From Pseudomonas sp. CFBP13508 (GTDB lineage Bacteria; Pseudomonadota; Gammaproteobacteria; Pseudomonadales; Pseudomonadaceae): a DNA stretch of 64,000 nt. Below are positions 26,262-34,722 of the stretch, in pieces (within the stretch, counting starts at the first letter, position 1; the number at the start of each line of letters is the position of its first letter). A program made the translations under genes and the position numbers. The stretch is taken from the NCBI RefSeq assembly GCF_005233515.1, contig NZ_QFZZ01000004.1, forward strand, positions 62,001 through 126,000. Direction: 5' to 3'. Under the pieces are notes generated by a model. The model did no database searches. It was not told the DNA's origin and was given only the letters and a program-made list of their open reading frames with translations.

Positions 26262-26675
26262 TCATGGTCGGAAAGGGTCAGTTTCGCCAGTGCATTGTTT
26301 CAATCGAGCAATAACGTCCGGGCCGGTTTTAGCAATATCGACCCTGCCTGTTGCATCCAAATAGATGTCAATAGTTCGGCCCCATTTGGGGCTGATGTCC
26401 ACGCACCTCTGAAAACCTTTATCAGTCCACCAATCAAACATCATGAAAAAGTCGTCATCAGGGAATAGGTAGCCGAACTCAACGGCTGAGCCACCGTGCT
26501 TGATATCGCCTCTATGAATCCTGTCCTGAGTATTCCAAACGTAGTGAAATTCTTCCTCACTGTTCAGTGAAAAATTCACCGCTACAACTGGGGAGCAGAA
26601 GTACCAGAAAAAAAGGACGATGAGCGGCAGAAGGATCCACCGTACATACCGGCGTCCGACTTTATTTGCATCCAT
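26262..26675 (-). CDS. Hypothetical membrane-anchored protein, possible second immunity protein
   Basis: 137 aa. A basic start is followed by one hydrophobic helix (about residues 11-33), then about 100 residues rich in acidic and aromatic residues with a Cys pair (about 91 and 128). This suggests a periplasmic domain anchored in the inner membrane, the usual form of immunity proteins against periplasmic toxins. It is the third gene downstream of the PAAR gene, on the same strand, 170 bases after the first immunity candidate. No family is recognised. Lower GC than the chromosome core. Confidence 0.6.
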   Translation of the reverse strand: MDANKVGRRYVRWILLPLIVLFFWYFCSPVVAVNFSLNSEEEFHYVWNTQDRIHRGDIKHGGSAVEFGYLFPDDDFFMMFDWWTDKGFQRCVDISPKWGRTIDIYLDATGRVDIAKTGPDVIARLKQCTGETDPFRP

Positions 26676-26845
26676 GTGGCTTGATACCTTTTTCCATCGC
26701 TAGGTTGTATTGTCAGTATCAATTCCAAGATCATTTTAATGTTAACCCCGGCGGGGGGGGGCAGTAAAAAGCTGGGCAGGGGCATGGAGTATTCGTTCAG
26801 AAGATCGTTCTGCCTATGATGTATATGCTGAGATGAAGGTGGAAA

Positions 26846-27133
26846 CTATCTCTTCTTGCATAGTTCGAGCTCCTCTTGGTTATGCAGGTCAGTAGTCACC
26901 CCGAGCCGATATTTGCAGTACTGAATTACCAACTGTCGTTCCGTACCGCTTAACTCACCTACAGTTTTGTCATCTGATTCGTACGCGAAAATATTTTCAA
27001 ATTTCATTTGAAATGTCGGACTTTTCTTGATGAAGAACACTTTTTCTGGATAAGCGTCCTCCATCTTTTCATAGAAGCCGACGTATAGGACAACGACACA
27101 GATAATTGTGGAGATGATAAGAAGCGATTTCAT
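26846..27133 (-). CDS. Putative immunity protein to the amidase effector
   Basis: 95 aa. An N-terminal membrane helix (about 4-21, MKSLLIISTIICVVVLYVG) anchors a small periplasmic domain with a Cys pair (about 72 and 92). The start overlaps the amidase stop as ATGA, so the two are translationally coupled, as expected for an effector-immunity pair. A periplasmic location fits a toxin that cuts peptidoglycan. The longer frame to 27208 is rejected because it lies inside the amidase gene. No known family is recognised; the function is inferred from context. Confidence 0.68.
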   Translation of the reverse strand: MKSLLIISTIICVVVLYVGFYEKMEDAYPEKVFFIKKSPTFQMKFENIFAYESDDKTVGELSGTERQLVIQYCKYRLGVTTDLHNQEELELCKKR

Positions 27134-27843
27134 GACGAAGGCGGTCGCAAGAGTTTGGTTTTGATTCGAAGGTTTTTTACCAGTTCCATGCCAATATTGC
27201 CTGGACAAATCTTCCCTTCGCCGGCCTGCATTGGGAATTCACGATGTCCTCCTAACGTTGTCACCCTGAAAACACTGGTCAGGGCCTGAATCAACTTCAG
27301 AAGAGTGTCAATCTGAATGGCAGGAATTTTCTGATCCATATTGCCATTGAAGGTTTCAAGAGCCTGACGGGCAAAAGCCACCATGTCTCCACCTTCTTCG
27401 GCAGTCGTCAGGTTCTCCAGCAAAACGATCCCAATTACACCAGTGTTGTAGTTATGTACGCTTGAGCCTTTGAATCGTATGTCACGTCCTTCAAAGACTT
27501 TCCCCGTGCAGTCGATACCATAGTGATAACCGATGTCATCAAACTTGGCTTGATGCTCACTTTGGATTGCCCGCATTTGTCCTGCCCCAGCACCGCAACC
27601 CATACTCCGGCCGGCATGGTGAAGGGCGATCATTGAGTAGTCCCAATCATCGACCATTTCGCCTTTTGCTTTATGTGCTCCCCAAGAGGATCTTTCCACA
27701 AATTCGCATTTGTTTTTGTGGAGAAGCCTGATAATCGCTTCCCTTGTTGCAGCTCTATCATTGACCGTGATAGTCGTGGGGACAATCGGCGCGCCTGGTT
27801 TGATTTCCGCTGCTTTTGCTTCAGTAGTAAATTGTTCGGCCAT
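27130..27843 (-). CDS. Type VI effector: PGRP-type N-acetylmuramoyl-L-alanine amidase
   Basis: 237 aa without a signal peptide. Amidase_2/PGRP features: RSSWGAHKAK, IALHHAG with zinc ligand His75 or His76, DIGYHYGID with Tyr106, and GGHREF...ICPGN with His200 and Cys213, matching the His/Tyr/His/Cys set of T7 lysozyme. It would cleave the MurNAc-L-Ala bond in target periplasm. A 40-residue N-terminal extension may be the loading segment. It lies between a PAAR gene and an immunity gene. The ATG at 27843 is preferred over a TTG three codons upstream. Confidence 0.82.
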   Translation of the reverse strand: MAEQFTTEAKAAEIKPGAPIVPTTITVNDRAATREAIIRLLHKNKCEFVERSSWGAHKAKGEMVDDWDYSMIALHHAGRSMGCGAGAGQMRAIQSEHQAKFDDIGYHYGIDCTGKVFEGRDIRFKGSSVHNYNTGVIGIVLLENLTTAEEGGDMVAFARQALETFNGNMDQKIPAIQIDTLLKLIQALTSVFRVTTLGGHREFPMQAGEGKICPGNIGMELVKNLRIKTKLLRPPSS

Positions 27844-27848
27844 AGTGT

Positions 27849-28382
27849 TCAATCCGTGAGTTCGCTGAGCGTCCGAGCTGGTGAGGTGAAGTCGATGGTA
27901 ACTGAAATAGCAGCATCTTTTGTTGGGGTCTTAACGGTCGCTGCTCCTGTACTATCGGTAACACCGGTAATCTTTTGACCATTAACGATTGCGCTGAAAT
28001 TCCTTCCTGCCAAGGGCTGGCCTGTTTCGCTGTCAACGATGCTGAAGGTGTGCCCATAAGTTTTCTGCAGCAATAGGGGAAGCGGGGCAATAAATGGTGC
28101 CGGACTATGCGAGTCACCAATAATCACGGTGCCCGAGCCGCCGATGACGATGTCTCCATGGGTGCCTACCGTACCTACCAAGGGAGCATTCTTACCGTTG
28201 ATAAATACAGTCGAGGACACTGCTGACGCCAAAGCGCTGCCGCAGGTGCAAGTATCGCCTTTGGTCGCGGCTGCAAGACCGTCGAAGAAAACATCGGGAG
28301 ATCCGGACGCGATAGCTTTCGGACCGTGTCCAGGGATAGGGCAATTGGTGGGATCGGTAATACGAGCTGCTGGCTTTGCCAT
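27849..28382 (-). CDS. PAAR-domain protein with C-terminal extension (type VI spike tip)
   Basis: 177 aa. Residues 1-95 are a PAAR domain (KPAARITDPTNCPIPGHG at the start, IASGSP, VFINGKNAP, GSGTVIIGD), which caps the VgrG spike. Residues about 108-177 (FSIVDSETGQPLAGRNF, GVTDSTGAATVKTP) look like a transthyretin/carboxypeptidase-regulatory beta-sandwich. Such domains on spike proteins can recruit effectors. It is the first gene of the cassette; the amidase follows within six bases. A paralogue lies at 35530. Confidence 0.88.
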   Translation of the reverse strand: MAKPAARITDPTNCPIPGHGPKAIASGSPDVFFDGLAAATKGDTCTCGSALASAVSSTVFINGKNAPLVGTVGTHGDIVIGGSGTVIIGDSHSPAPFIAPLPLLLQKTYGHTFSIVDSETGQPLAGRNFSAIVNGQKITGVTDSTGAATVKTPTKDAAISVTIDFTSPARTLSELTD

Positions 28383-28559
28383 GTCTGACTTCCTGTCTAC
28401 GATTTTGCCAAGTGGAACTGTATCAGACTCGATTTGAACTTTGGCTCGGGATTTTTAAACGGTTACGCTGGCGCTTGTTTAAATCTGACTAGTGAAAGTC
28501 ATCCGAAGCCTACGTTGTCTTGCGCCTCCCCCTACACCTAAGACAGAATCCGCCGGCTT

Positions 28560-28823
28560 GTGCGTCTAGCCTGCGGGTTCTATCGTCCCTGGGTCACTGA
28601 AAGCAGTGATCGGGTTTGGTAGCCCGCCTCGTGTCTAGATGCATTGCGTCACCTGATTCAGGTCGCTTCTCAGCGCTCGAATATCATGGTGGTCATGCGT
28701 GGGGTCCATTCGTGGGCGCCGGGTTCTAGTGCGACCGGTCTACCAACCCGCGTATGGCCGCCACCCTTCGTTTGGTAGCGAGGGTGATGGCTCCTTTTGG
28801 TAATCGCGCTAGAGGATTCATCC
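28560..28823 (+). ncRNA. Structured leader resembling C4 antisense RNA, upstream of the DUF6124 gene
   Basis: The leader holds a 6-bp hairpin TCACTG-AAAG-CAGTGA (28594-28609) inside a GCGGG/CCCGC stem (28573-28577 with 28623-28627). GGGTTTGGTAG at 28612-28622 is complementary to CTACCAACCC at 28740-28749. That segment could instead pair with TTTGGTAG at 28771-28778, and a third TTTTGGTA lies at 28795-28802 just before the ribosome site. Mutually exclusive pairings of this kind are typical of phage-derived C4/P4-CI antisense RNAs. The Rfam assignment is not verified. The small minus-strand frame here is an artefact. Confidence 0.5.
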
Positions 28824-29186
28824 ATGTTCAAACCCACACCAAATCCCCCCGAAACCAATCCCGCATCCCCCTACAAATCCCCAGACTCAAAAAAACTCCA
28901 CGACGCCGCCGAGCGTGCGCTGGATTATTACCTGCCTCCCGCCAGTCACATCAAAGCCTCCACCAACCAGCCCGAACGCATGTTCCTCGCCAACCCGGCT
29001 TACGACAGTGAGTCCCTGTTGGCCAACGCCAGCGAATCACTGGGTTCGGCCAGCATCATGCTCAACGACTTCGCCGCGTTACTGGAAAACTCGCAGCGCA
29101 AGACGTTATTGGGCATCGCCCAAGTAGTGATGCTGGGAGAGATCGCAGTGAATCAGGCGTTGGACAAAGTTGAAGTGAAGGCTTGA
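28824..29186 (+). CDS. DUF6124-family protein
   Basis: 120 aa, starting MFKPTPNPPETN, with a proline-rich N-terminal segment, then DSKKLHDAAERALDYYL and a helical C-terminal half (ESLLANASESLGSASIMLNDFA..). This is a Pseudomonas-restricted family, usually in several copies per genome; function unknown. AGAGGA precedes the ATG at 28824, so the in-frame ATG at 28797 is rejected. It is expressed behind the structured leader and followed by a strong hairpin, so it forms a monocistronic unit. Confidence 0.85.
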   Translation: MFKPTPNPPETNPASPYKSPDSKKLHDAAERALDYYLPPASHIKASTNQPERMFLANPAYDSESLLANASESLGSASIMLNDFAALLENSQRKTLLGIAQVVMLGEIAVNQALDKVEVKA

Positions 29187-29192
29187 AGCGAA

Positions 29193-29229
29193 CCTCGCGG
29201 TGACGGAGCGGTTATCCGTCACCGCGAGG
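29193..29229 (+). terminator. Strong hairpin after the DUF6124 gene
   Basis: A perfect 14-bp stem (CCTCGCGGTGACGG / CCGTCACCGCGAGG) with a nine-base loop, seven bases after the stop. No T run follows, so it may act as a transcript stabiliser or a factor-assisted terminator. Confidence 0.6.
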
Positions 29230-29279
29230 CTAAATAGTTAGCTGAACATTCGCTTTCACCGCTGCACGACGAATAACGG

Positions 29280-30068
29280 TTACTGCCCCGGCACCGCAAT
29301 CCACTCACCCAACGTCTGCTGATACTTGCCAGTGACCTTGCTCAAATGCAGCCACTGATCGACATACACTTTCCAACTCATGTCATCACGCGGCAGCAAG
29401 TAAGCCTTCTCCCCGTACTGCATGTACTTATGCGGATTCACTGCGCACAACCCCGGTTTGAGTTTCTGCTGATACAGCGCTTCCGAGGCGTCGGTGATCA
29501 TCACGTCGGCTTTGTTGTCGAGCAGTTGCTGGAAGATCGTCACGTTGTCGTGCAGGGCCAGCTGTGCCTTGGGCAGGAAGGCGTGGACGAAGGCTTCGTT
29601 GGTGCCGCCGGCAGGTTCCACCAGGCGCACGTTGGGCTGGTTGATCTGGTCGATGGTCTGGTATTTGGACTGGTCGGCGCAGCGCACCAGCGGGATTTTG
29701 CCGTCAGTGTCGAGGGTGTTGCTGAAGTAGGCTTTTTTCTGCCGTTCCAGTGTGACCGAGATGCCGCCCATGCCGATGTCGCATTTGCCGGCCTGCATGT
29801 CGGGCATCAGGGTTTTCCAGGTGGTCTGCACCCATTGCACCTTGACGCCGAGGCTGTCGGCCAGGGAGCGGGCCATGCTGATGTCGATGCCTTCGAAGTC
29901 GCCGTCGTTGCGCTTGAAGGTGTAGGGCTTGTAGTCGCCGGTGGTGCAGACGCGCAACTGGCCTTGTTGTTGAATGCTGTCAAGGTGGGACGTGGCGGGG
30001 TCGGCGTGAGCGCCAGTCGCCAGGGTCAGCAGGCCGCCGAGGATCATCGTGCTTTTTAGTGTTGTCAT
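29280..30068 (-). CDS. PheC-like periplasmic protein (cyclohexadienyl dehydratase / SBP family)
   Basis: 262 aa with a signal peptide (about 1-22). The body is a type-II periplasmic-binding fold (GQLRVCTTGDYKPYTF, FEGIDISMA, GISVTLERQKKAYFS). The late segments PAGGTNEAFV and DNVTIFQQLLDNKAD, and ELCAV/EKAYLLPRD-like stretches, match P. aeruginosa PheC, which converts prephenate or arogenate outside the cytoplasm. It may instead be a plain amino-acid-binding protein: no transporter genes adjoin it. It follows copD by 58 bases. Confidence 0.72.
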   Translation of the reverse strand: MTTLKSTMILGGLLTLATGAHADPATSHLDSIQQQGQLRVCTTGDYKPYTFKRNDGDFEGIDISMARSLADSLGVKVQWVQTTWKTLMPDMQAGKCDIGMGGISVTLERQKKAYFSNTLDTDGKIPLVRCADQSKYQTIDQINQPNVRLVEPAGGTNEAFVHAFLPKAQLALHDNVTIFQQLLDNKADVMITDASEALYQQKLKPGLCAVNPHKYMQYGEKAYLLPRDDMSWKVYVDQWLHLSKVTGKYQQTLGEWIAVPGQ

Positions 30069-30126
30069 TGAGATCGGGCTTCTGAAAGGGAAGGTGGCCC
30101 AGTGTAGTGAAAGCCTTCCTCGGGTG

Positions 30127-30996
30127 TCATCCTGGGTCCGGACTCAAGGTGCCCAGCCACGCCACCAGCGCCACGATCAGCAGGGCAAGGGCCAGCTCCA
30201 TCACGACGCTGCGCCGCAGCGCGTTCGCGGCGATGAGGTGCTGGCCGTCGCGCAGTGATCGTTGCAGTGACGGTCCAAGATGAAAGCGGTTCAACGCAGC
30301 GAGCACCAGCATCACGGCAAACGCCAGCACCTTGATCGCCAGCAGCAGCCCGTAGGTGCCGAACAGCACTCCGTCGAGCCTTGGGCCGACGATGAAAAGA
30401 TAATTCATCACGCCGGTGACCGACACCGTCAGCACGATCACCGCGCCCACCCATTCGAAGCGTTTCACTGCATCGGCGAGCAAGCGAAGGCGTGTGTCAC
30501 CGATCCGTCCGCTCGCCATCAACACCAGCGCCAGCAAGGCACCCAACCAGGCTCCCGCCGCAAGCAAGTGCAAGATGTCGCTGAGAAAGTGCCAGAACCG
30601 CAGCCATCCTTCGTCCATTGCGCCATGCCCGCTCCACGCCAGCGAAGCGAGGGCAATGGCGCCTGCCAACGACGCTGGCCACAGACCCGGTCGGATCACC
30701 ACGATGGCCAGCGCTGTCATCCGCAGTGCCCACGCCAGGCCGACGTCCGTTTCCAGCAGCATCATCTGCAGGTGCGGCCACAAAGCCGCGAGCTGTGTTT
30801 CGCCACTCATGGCGCGGGTCATCAGCACCAGCCCGGCCACTGACAGCAATGCCCCTGTCACTGCCATGCCCCGCAACAACGGACGGAACCGCAGCAGCGC
30901 GTTGAAGCTGTACAAGCCAAACAACGCCAGCCCGAACAACAGCAGCAAATCCACATACAAGGCGAACCGCAGGATGATGTTGAGCAGGTCCGCCAT
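30127..30996 (-). CDS. copD: Copper resistance membrane protein CopD
   Basis: 289 aa with eight membrane segments and conserved His/Met positions (LAAGAWLGAL, WSGHGAMDEG). CopD with CopC moves copper across or to the inner membrane. It is the last gene of copABCD, separated from copC by three bases. Confidence 0.88.
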   Translation of the reverse strand: MADLLNIILRFALYVDLLLLFGLALFGLYSFNALLRFRPLLRGMAVTGALLSVAGLVLMTRAMSGETQLAALWPHLQMMLLETDVGLAWALRMTALAIVVIRPGLWPASLAGAIALASLAWSGHGAMDEGWLRFWHFLSDILHLLAAGAWLGALLALVLMASGRIGDTRLRLLADAVKRFEWVGAVIVLTVSVTGVMNYLFIVGPRLDGVLFGTYGLLLAIKVLAFAVMLVLAALNRFHLGPSLQRSLRDGQHLIAANALRRSVVMELALALLIVALVAWLGTLSPDPG

Positions 30997-30999
30997 TGT

Positions 31000-31374
31000 T
31001 CACTTCACTTTGAACGTGACGTTACCGGTGATCGGGTGCGTGTCGGCGGACACCGCGCGCCACTGCACCTGATAGGTGCCGGCAGGCAGCGGGGCGAGCG
31101 GGGTGATCAGCATGGTTTTCGGATCGCTGCTGGCGCTGACTTTGGCTTTCATCGGCATCGGCGAGTGAGCCATGCCACCCATTTCGGTCATTACCAGTTT
31201 GGCGCCGGAGAATTGCGTGACCAGGTTCTCGGAAAAGTGCAGCTCGATCCTGTTCGGCGCGGCACCTTCCGCGCCTTCGGCCGGCGTTGACGAAAGCAGT
31301 TTTGGGTGGGCCTGGGCGAGGGTGCTCAGGAGCAATCCGCTGGCGAATATCAGGGGCAGGGTCAATGTGCGCAT
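31000..31374 (-). CDS. copC: Periplasmic copper-binding protein CopC
   Basis: 124 aa with signal peptide ending AQA. Mature His1 (HPKLLSSTPA), a Met-rich loop (MGGMAHSPMPMK) and the late DTHPITG His are the Cu(II) and Cu(I) ligands of CopC. The beta-barrel length is normal. The start at 31374 is chosen by signal peptide position; the longer frame would bury it. Confidence 0.9.
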   Translation of the reverse strand: MRTLTLPLIFASGLLLSTLAQAHPKLLSSTPAEGAEGAAPNRIELHFSENLVTQFSGAKLVMTEMGGMAHSPMPMKAKVSASSDPKTMLITPLAPLPAGTYQVQWRAVSADTHPITGNVTFKVK

Positions 31375-31406
31375 GCAAGGTCTCCAATTTGTTTTTTTAG
31401 AAGAAT

Positions 31407-32291
31407 TCAGAACCACAGCCTGACCCCGAGGACCAGGCGCGCCTCACTGCGATCCTCGTCTTCTTCGCCGGCATAGTCAGCGGTGTTGCCGTAAGTGCGA
31501 TTCCACGTCACGCCGATATAAGGCGCGAATTCGCGGCGGATTTCATAACGCAACCGCAGGCCCGCCTCGGTATTGGACAACCCTGAGCCGATGCCTCGCT
31601 GCGGATCGTTTTTGCCGTAGATATTCAGTTCAGCGGTCGGCTGCAGGATCAGTCGATTGGTCAGCAGGATGTCGTAGTCGCCCTCCAGCCGTACCGCACT
31701 CTGGCCGCCCTTGCCAAGGAAGGCCGTGGCTTCGGCCTCGAAGTTGTACAGCGCCATGCCTTGCACGCCGAACGCGGCCCAGGTTTGCGGTGCGCCGGGT
31801 TTGAAGTCCTGACGCACGCCGCTGACCACGTCCCACCATGGTGAAATCGCGTGGCCCCATAGCGCTTGAATTTCCGCGTCTTCAGTCTTGCCGTTGTTGC
31901 GCTCGCCTTCAGAGCGCAGCCACAGCCGATCGGTATCCCCGCCGATCCAGCCGGACAGATCCCAGGCCAAAGCGCTGCCGTCATCGGCGTTCTGCCATTC
32001 GAGTTTGTCGGCTAGAAAGTAGCTGTTTATAACGCTGTCATGCACTTGATGACCGCCGGGGCTGGTGAACACCGCAGCGCGGTCGGCGTCGGTCACGGGC
32101 GGAATCGGCGTGCGGCTTTTGCTGGGCGCGGCGGGCTGCATCATGCCGTCGTCCATGCTTTGCATTGCCGAATGATCCATCCCGGGCATCTGGCTATGGT
32201 CCATGCCGTGCATGGCGTCGGCGGCCATGGCTGAGGTGCCGGCGAGCAGCAGCGAAAACACGCTGAGTCGAGTCATGATCGGCCTCTTCAT
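31407..32291 (-). CDS. copB: Copper resistance outer-membrane protein CopB
   Basis: 294 aa. A signal peptide is followed by a Met/His-rich segment ([17 protein letters not shown], about residues 28-50) that binds copper. A beta-barrel domain ends in [11 protein letters not shown] with the terminal aromatic typical of outer-membrane proteins. The ATG overlaps the copA stop (ATGA). Confidence 0.9.
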   Translation of the reverse strand: MKRPIMTRLSVFSLLLAGTSAMAADAMHGMDHSQMPGMDHSAMQSMDDGMMQPAAPSKSRTPIPPVTDADRAAVFTSPGGHQVHDSVINSYFLADKLEWQNADDGSALAWDLSGWIGGDTDRLWLRSEGERNNGKTEDAEIQALWGHAISPWWDVVSGVRQDFKPGAPQTWAAFGVQGMALYNFEAEATAFLGKGGQSAVRLEGDYDILLTNRLILQPTAELNIYGKNDPQRGIGSGLSNTEAGLRLRYEIRREFAPYIGVTWNRTYGNTADYAGEEDEDRSEARLVLGVRLWF

Positions 32292-33985
32292 TCTTCCACC
32301 CGCACTTCGCGGAACATGCCCGTTTCCATGTGATAAAGCAGATGACAGTGATAGGCCCAGCGGCCGAGGGCGTCGGCGGTGACGCGATAGCTGCGGCGGC
32401 TGCCGGGCGGCATGTCGATGGTGTGTTTGCGCACCTGAAAGTTGCCGTTTTCGTCCTCCAGATCGCTCCACATCCCGTGCAGGTGGATCGGGTGGGTCAT
32501 CATGGTGTCGTTGACCAGCACCAGGCGGATGCGCTCGCCGTATTTCAGCCGTAGAGGCTCAGCATCGGAGAACTTGATGCCGTTGAACGACCAGGCGAAT
32601 TTCTCCATGTGGCCGGTCAGGTGCAGCTCTATCGTGCGGCTCGGATCGCGGCCGTCCGGGTCCTCGAAGGTGCTGCGCAGGTCGGCGTAGGTCAGCACTC
32701 GGCGGCCGTTGTTGCGCAGGCCGAGGCCTGGGTCGTCGAGCTTTGGCGCGGTGATCATGGCCTGCATGTCCACCAGCGGATTATTGTTTTCACTGTCGGG
32801 ATGGTCTTGCATCGGGCCCATGGCGGAGTGATCCATGGCGCTCATGTCCATGCTGCCGTGATCCATGCCGCCCATGCCCATGTCGTCCATGCTCACCAAT
32901 GGACGCGGATCCAGCGCCGGCACTGCTGCCGACATGCCGGCGCGTGTGGCGAGAGTGCCACGGGCGTAACCGCTGCGATCCATCGCCTGAGCGAACAGGG
33001 TGTACGCCTCGCTTTCAGGTTCAACGATCACGTCATAGGTCTCGGCCACGGCAATGCGCAGTTCATCGACGCTGACCGGTTTGACGTGCAGGCCATCGGC
33101 AGCCACCACCGTCATCTTCAGTCCCGGAATGCGCACATCGAAATAGGTCATGGCCGAGCCGTTGATCAGGCGCAGGCGCAGTTTTTCGCCGGGACGGAAC
33201 AGCCAGGTGAAGTTGTCATCGGGGGCCTGGCCGTTGAGCAAAAAGGTATACGTGGCGCCACTGACGTCGGCGATGTCGGTGGGGTTCATGTTCATTTGCG
33301 CCCACATCGTGCGATCGGCAACCGTGGCGCCCCAGCCTTTCTCACCGACATCGTTGATAAAGTCGCCGACGGTGCGTTTGTGGAAGTTGTAGTAGTCGGA
33401 CTGTTTTTTCAGGGTCTTCATCAGTCTGGCCGGGTCTTCGTCGGTCCAGTCGCTGAGCATCACCACGTAGTCGCGATCGTACTGGAACGGTTCCGGCTCT
33501 TTGGCCTCAATGACCAGCGGCCCATAGACGCCGGCCTGCTCCTGTAAGCCGGAATGGCTGTGATACCAGTAGGTGCCGTGTTGCCGAACCTTGAACTGGT
33601 AAACGTACACGCCGCCCGGTTCGATGCCGTGGAAACTCAGACCCGGCACGCCGTCCATGTTCGCCGGCAGCAGAATGCCGTGCCAGTGAATCGAGGTGTC
33701 GGCCGTGAGCCGGTTTCGCACCCGCAGCGTCACGGTATCGCCTTCGCGCCAGCGCAACAGCGGACCGGGCAGGCTGCCATTGATGGTCATCGCCGTGCGT
33801 GCAGAACCCGTGAAATTGACCGGAGTTTCGCCGATGAACAACTCGAATTCGTTACCGCTCAGTTCGTTGACGGGCGCGGCGCCGTTCAGTGCCCAGACCG
33901 GTGTACGCCAGAGCCCGAGGCCACCGAGCAAGCTACCGGCGGCCAGGCCTTTGACAAAAGTGCGTCTTGTGAGAATGGAAGGCAT
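32288..33985 (-). CDS. copA: Copper resistance multicopper oxidase CopA
   Basis: 565 aa. A twin-arginine signal (TRRTFVKG) is followed by three cupredoxin domains. Copper sites are visible as HWHG and HSHSG in domain 1 and HPIHLHGMW plus [12 protein letters not shown] in domain 3. A Met-rich insert ([21 protein letters not shown] region, about residues 365-395) is typical of CopA/PcoA. It oxidises Cu(I) in the periplasm and leads copABCD. Confidence 0.94.
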   Translation of the reverse strand: MPSILTRRTFVKGLAAGSLLGGLGLWRTPVWALNGAAPVNELSGNEFELFIGETPVNFTGSARTAMTINGSLPGPLLRWREGDTVTLRVRNRLTADTSIHWHGILLPANMDGVPGLSFHGIEPGGVYVYQFKVRQHGTYWYHSHSGLQEQAGVYGPLVIEAKEPEPFQYDRDYVVMLSDWTDEDPARLMKTLKKQSDYYNFHKRTVGDFINDVGEKGWGATVADRTMWAQMNMNPTDIADVSGATYTFLLNGQAPDDNFTWLFRPGEKLRLRLINGSAMTYFDVRIPGLKMTVVAADGLHVKPVSVDELRIAVAETYDVIVEPESEAYTLFAQAMDRSGYARGTLATRAGMSAAVPALDPRPLVSMDDMGMGGMDHGSMDMSAMDHSAMGPMQDHPDSENNNPLVDMQAMITAPKLDDPGLGLRNNGRRVLTYADLRSTFEDPDGRDPSRTIELHLTGHMEKFAWSFNGIKFSDAEPLRLKYGERIRLVLVNDTMMTHPIHLHGMWSDLEDENGNFQVRKHTIDMPPGSRRSYRVTADALGRWAYHCHLLYHMETGMFREVRVEE

Positions 33986-34056
33986 GCGCTGGAAATCCCC
34001 GTCTGGCTCATGACAGAGAGACTAGCCAGCCCCGGCTTTCAGTTGGCTGAGGCAAA

Positions 34057-34073
34057 CATTACAGTTTTGTCAG
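34057..34073 (-). promoter_or_regulatory. Probable CopR/CusR box in front of copA
   Basis: On the minus strand the site reads CTGACAAAACTGTAATG, close to the TGACA-N4-TGTAAT pattern of cop boxes recognised by CopR-type response regulators. It lies about 72 bases before the copA start. The cognate copRS genes are not in this window. Confidence 0.6.
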
Positions 34074-34087
34074 TTAACCCGGGCGGC

Positions 34088-34558
34088 TTACAGGCTTAAC
34101 CCTTGCTGCACCACCTGCAGCAGATTGTTTTCCGTCAGCGCGATCGCATCCAGCTCCTGGCCGGTCTCGATAGTCTGCAACCACCAATGGCTTTCGCCAT
34201 GCTCGTCAACCGTGCGCAGCAACGACTGATCACGCCCCGGCACCTTGATCTCGACACGTCCGCAACCGTCCTCGGTAAACCGCGCAATCGGATCGAAAAT
34301 CAGACTGTGATTGTTCGCTTCGATCACCAACTGGTCGATGGCGTAGTCATGGCTTTCACCATCCGGCGAAGTTTCGCAAACGTGCGTAGGATTTCGCCGA
34401 ATCTTCAGTCCTACTTCGGTGACTGGCTGTAGCCAGGCTTCGATGCGGTGGTACAAGTCGTATACCTGAGCAGGCCAGCAATCGATTTCCAGCGCCGCAT
34501 CAGCCTGGGTATGCCGTGTCTGCTTGAGTCTGGCGGCGAGTTCGTCTGCTTTACTCAT
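34088..34558 (-). CDS. Hypothetical soluble protein
   Basis: 156 aa, no signal peptide or membrane segment. The start (MSKADELAARLKQ) has AAGGGA upstream; a longer frame to 34606 lacks support. Features: LKQTRHTQADAALEIDCWPAQVYDLYHRIEAWLQPV, then a mixed beta region. I recognise no family. It is on the same strand as copA but upstream of the cop box, so it is separately controlled. Confidence 0.6.
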   Translation of the reverse strand: MSKADELAARLKQTRHTQADAALEIDCWPAQVYDLYHRIEAWLQPVTEVGLKIRRNPTHVCETSPDGESHDYAIDQLVIEANNHSLIFDPIARFTEDGCGRVEIKVPGRDQSLLRTVDEHGESHWWLQTIETGQELDAIALTENNLLQVVQQGLSL

Positions 34559-34722
34559 GTCGGTTCCCTTGTTGGATGTCTGCCTGTTCAGCGTAGACCT
34601 TTGCACGGCGCAGGGCCTTGCCTTGCGTCATGCGCTTGCAATACAAGCGTGTCGAAATCAGCACTGGCCAAGCCTGGCCAACAACGAAAACCACGGACGC
34701 AGGCGTCCCAAGGAACGGGTTA

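Noticed and set aside
28670..28858. Minus-strand 62-aa frame over the DUF6124 leader
   Set aside because: It spans the structured leader and the start of the real gene; the pairing pattern explains the sequence better than a protein does.
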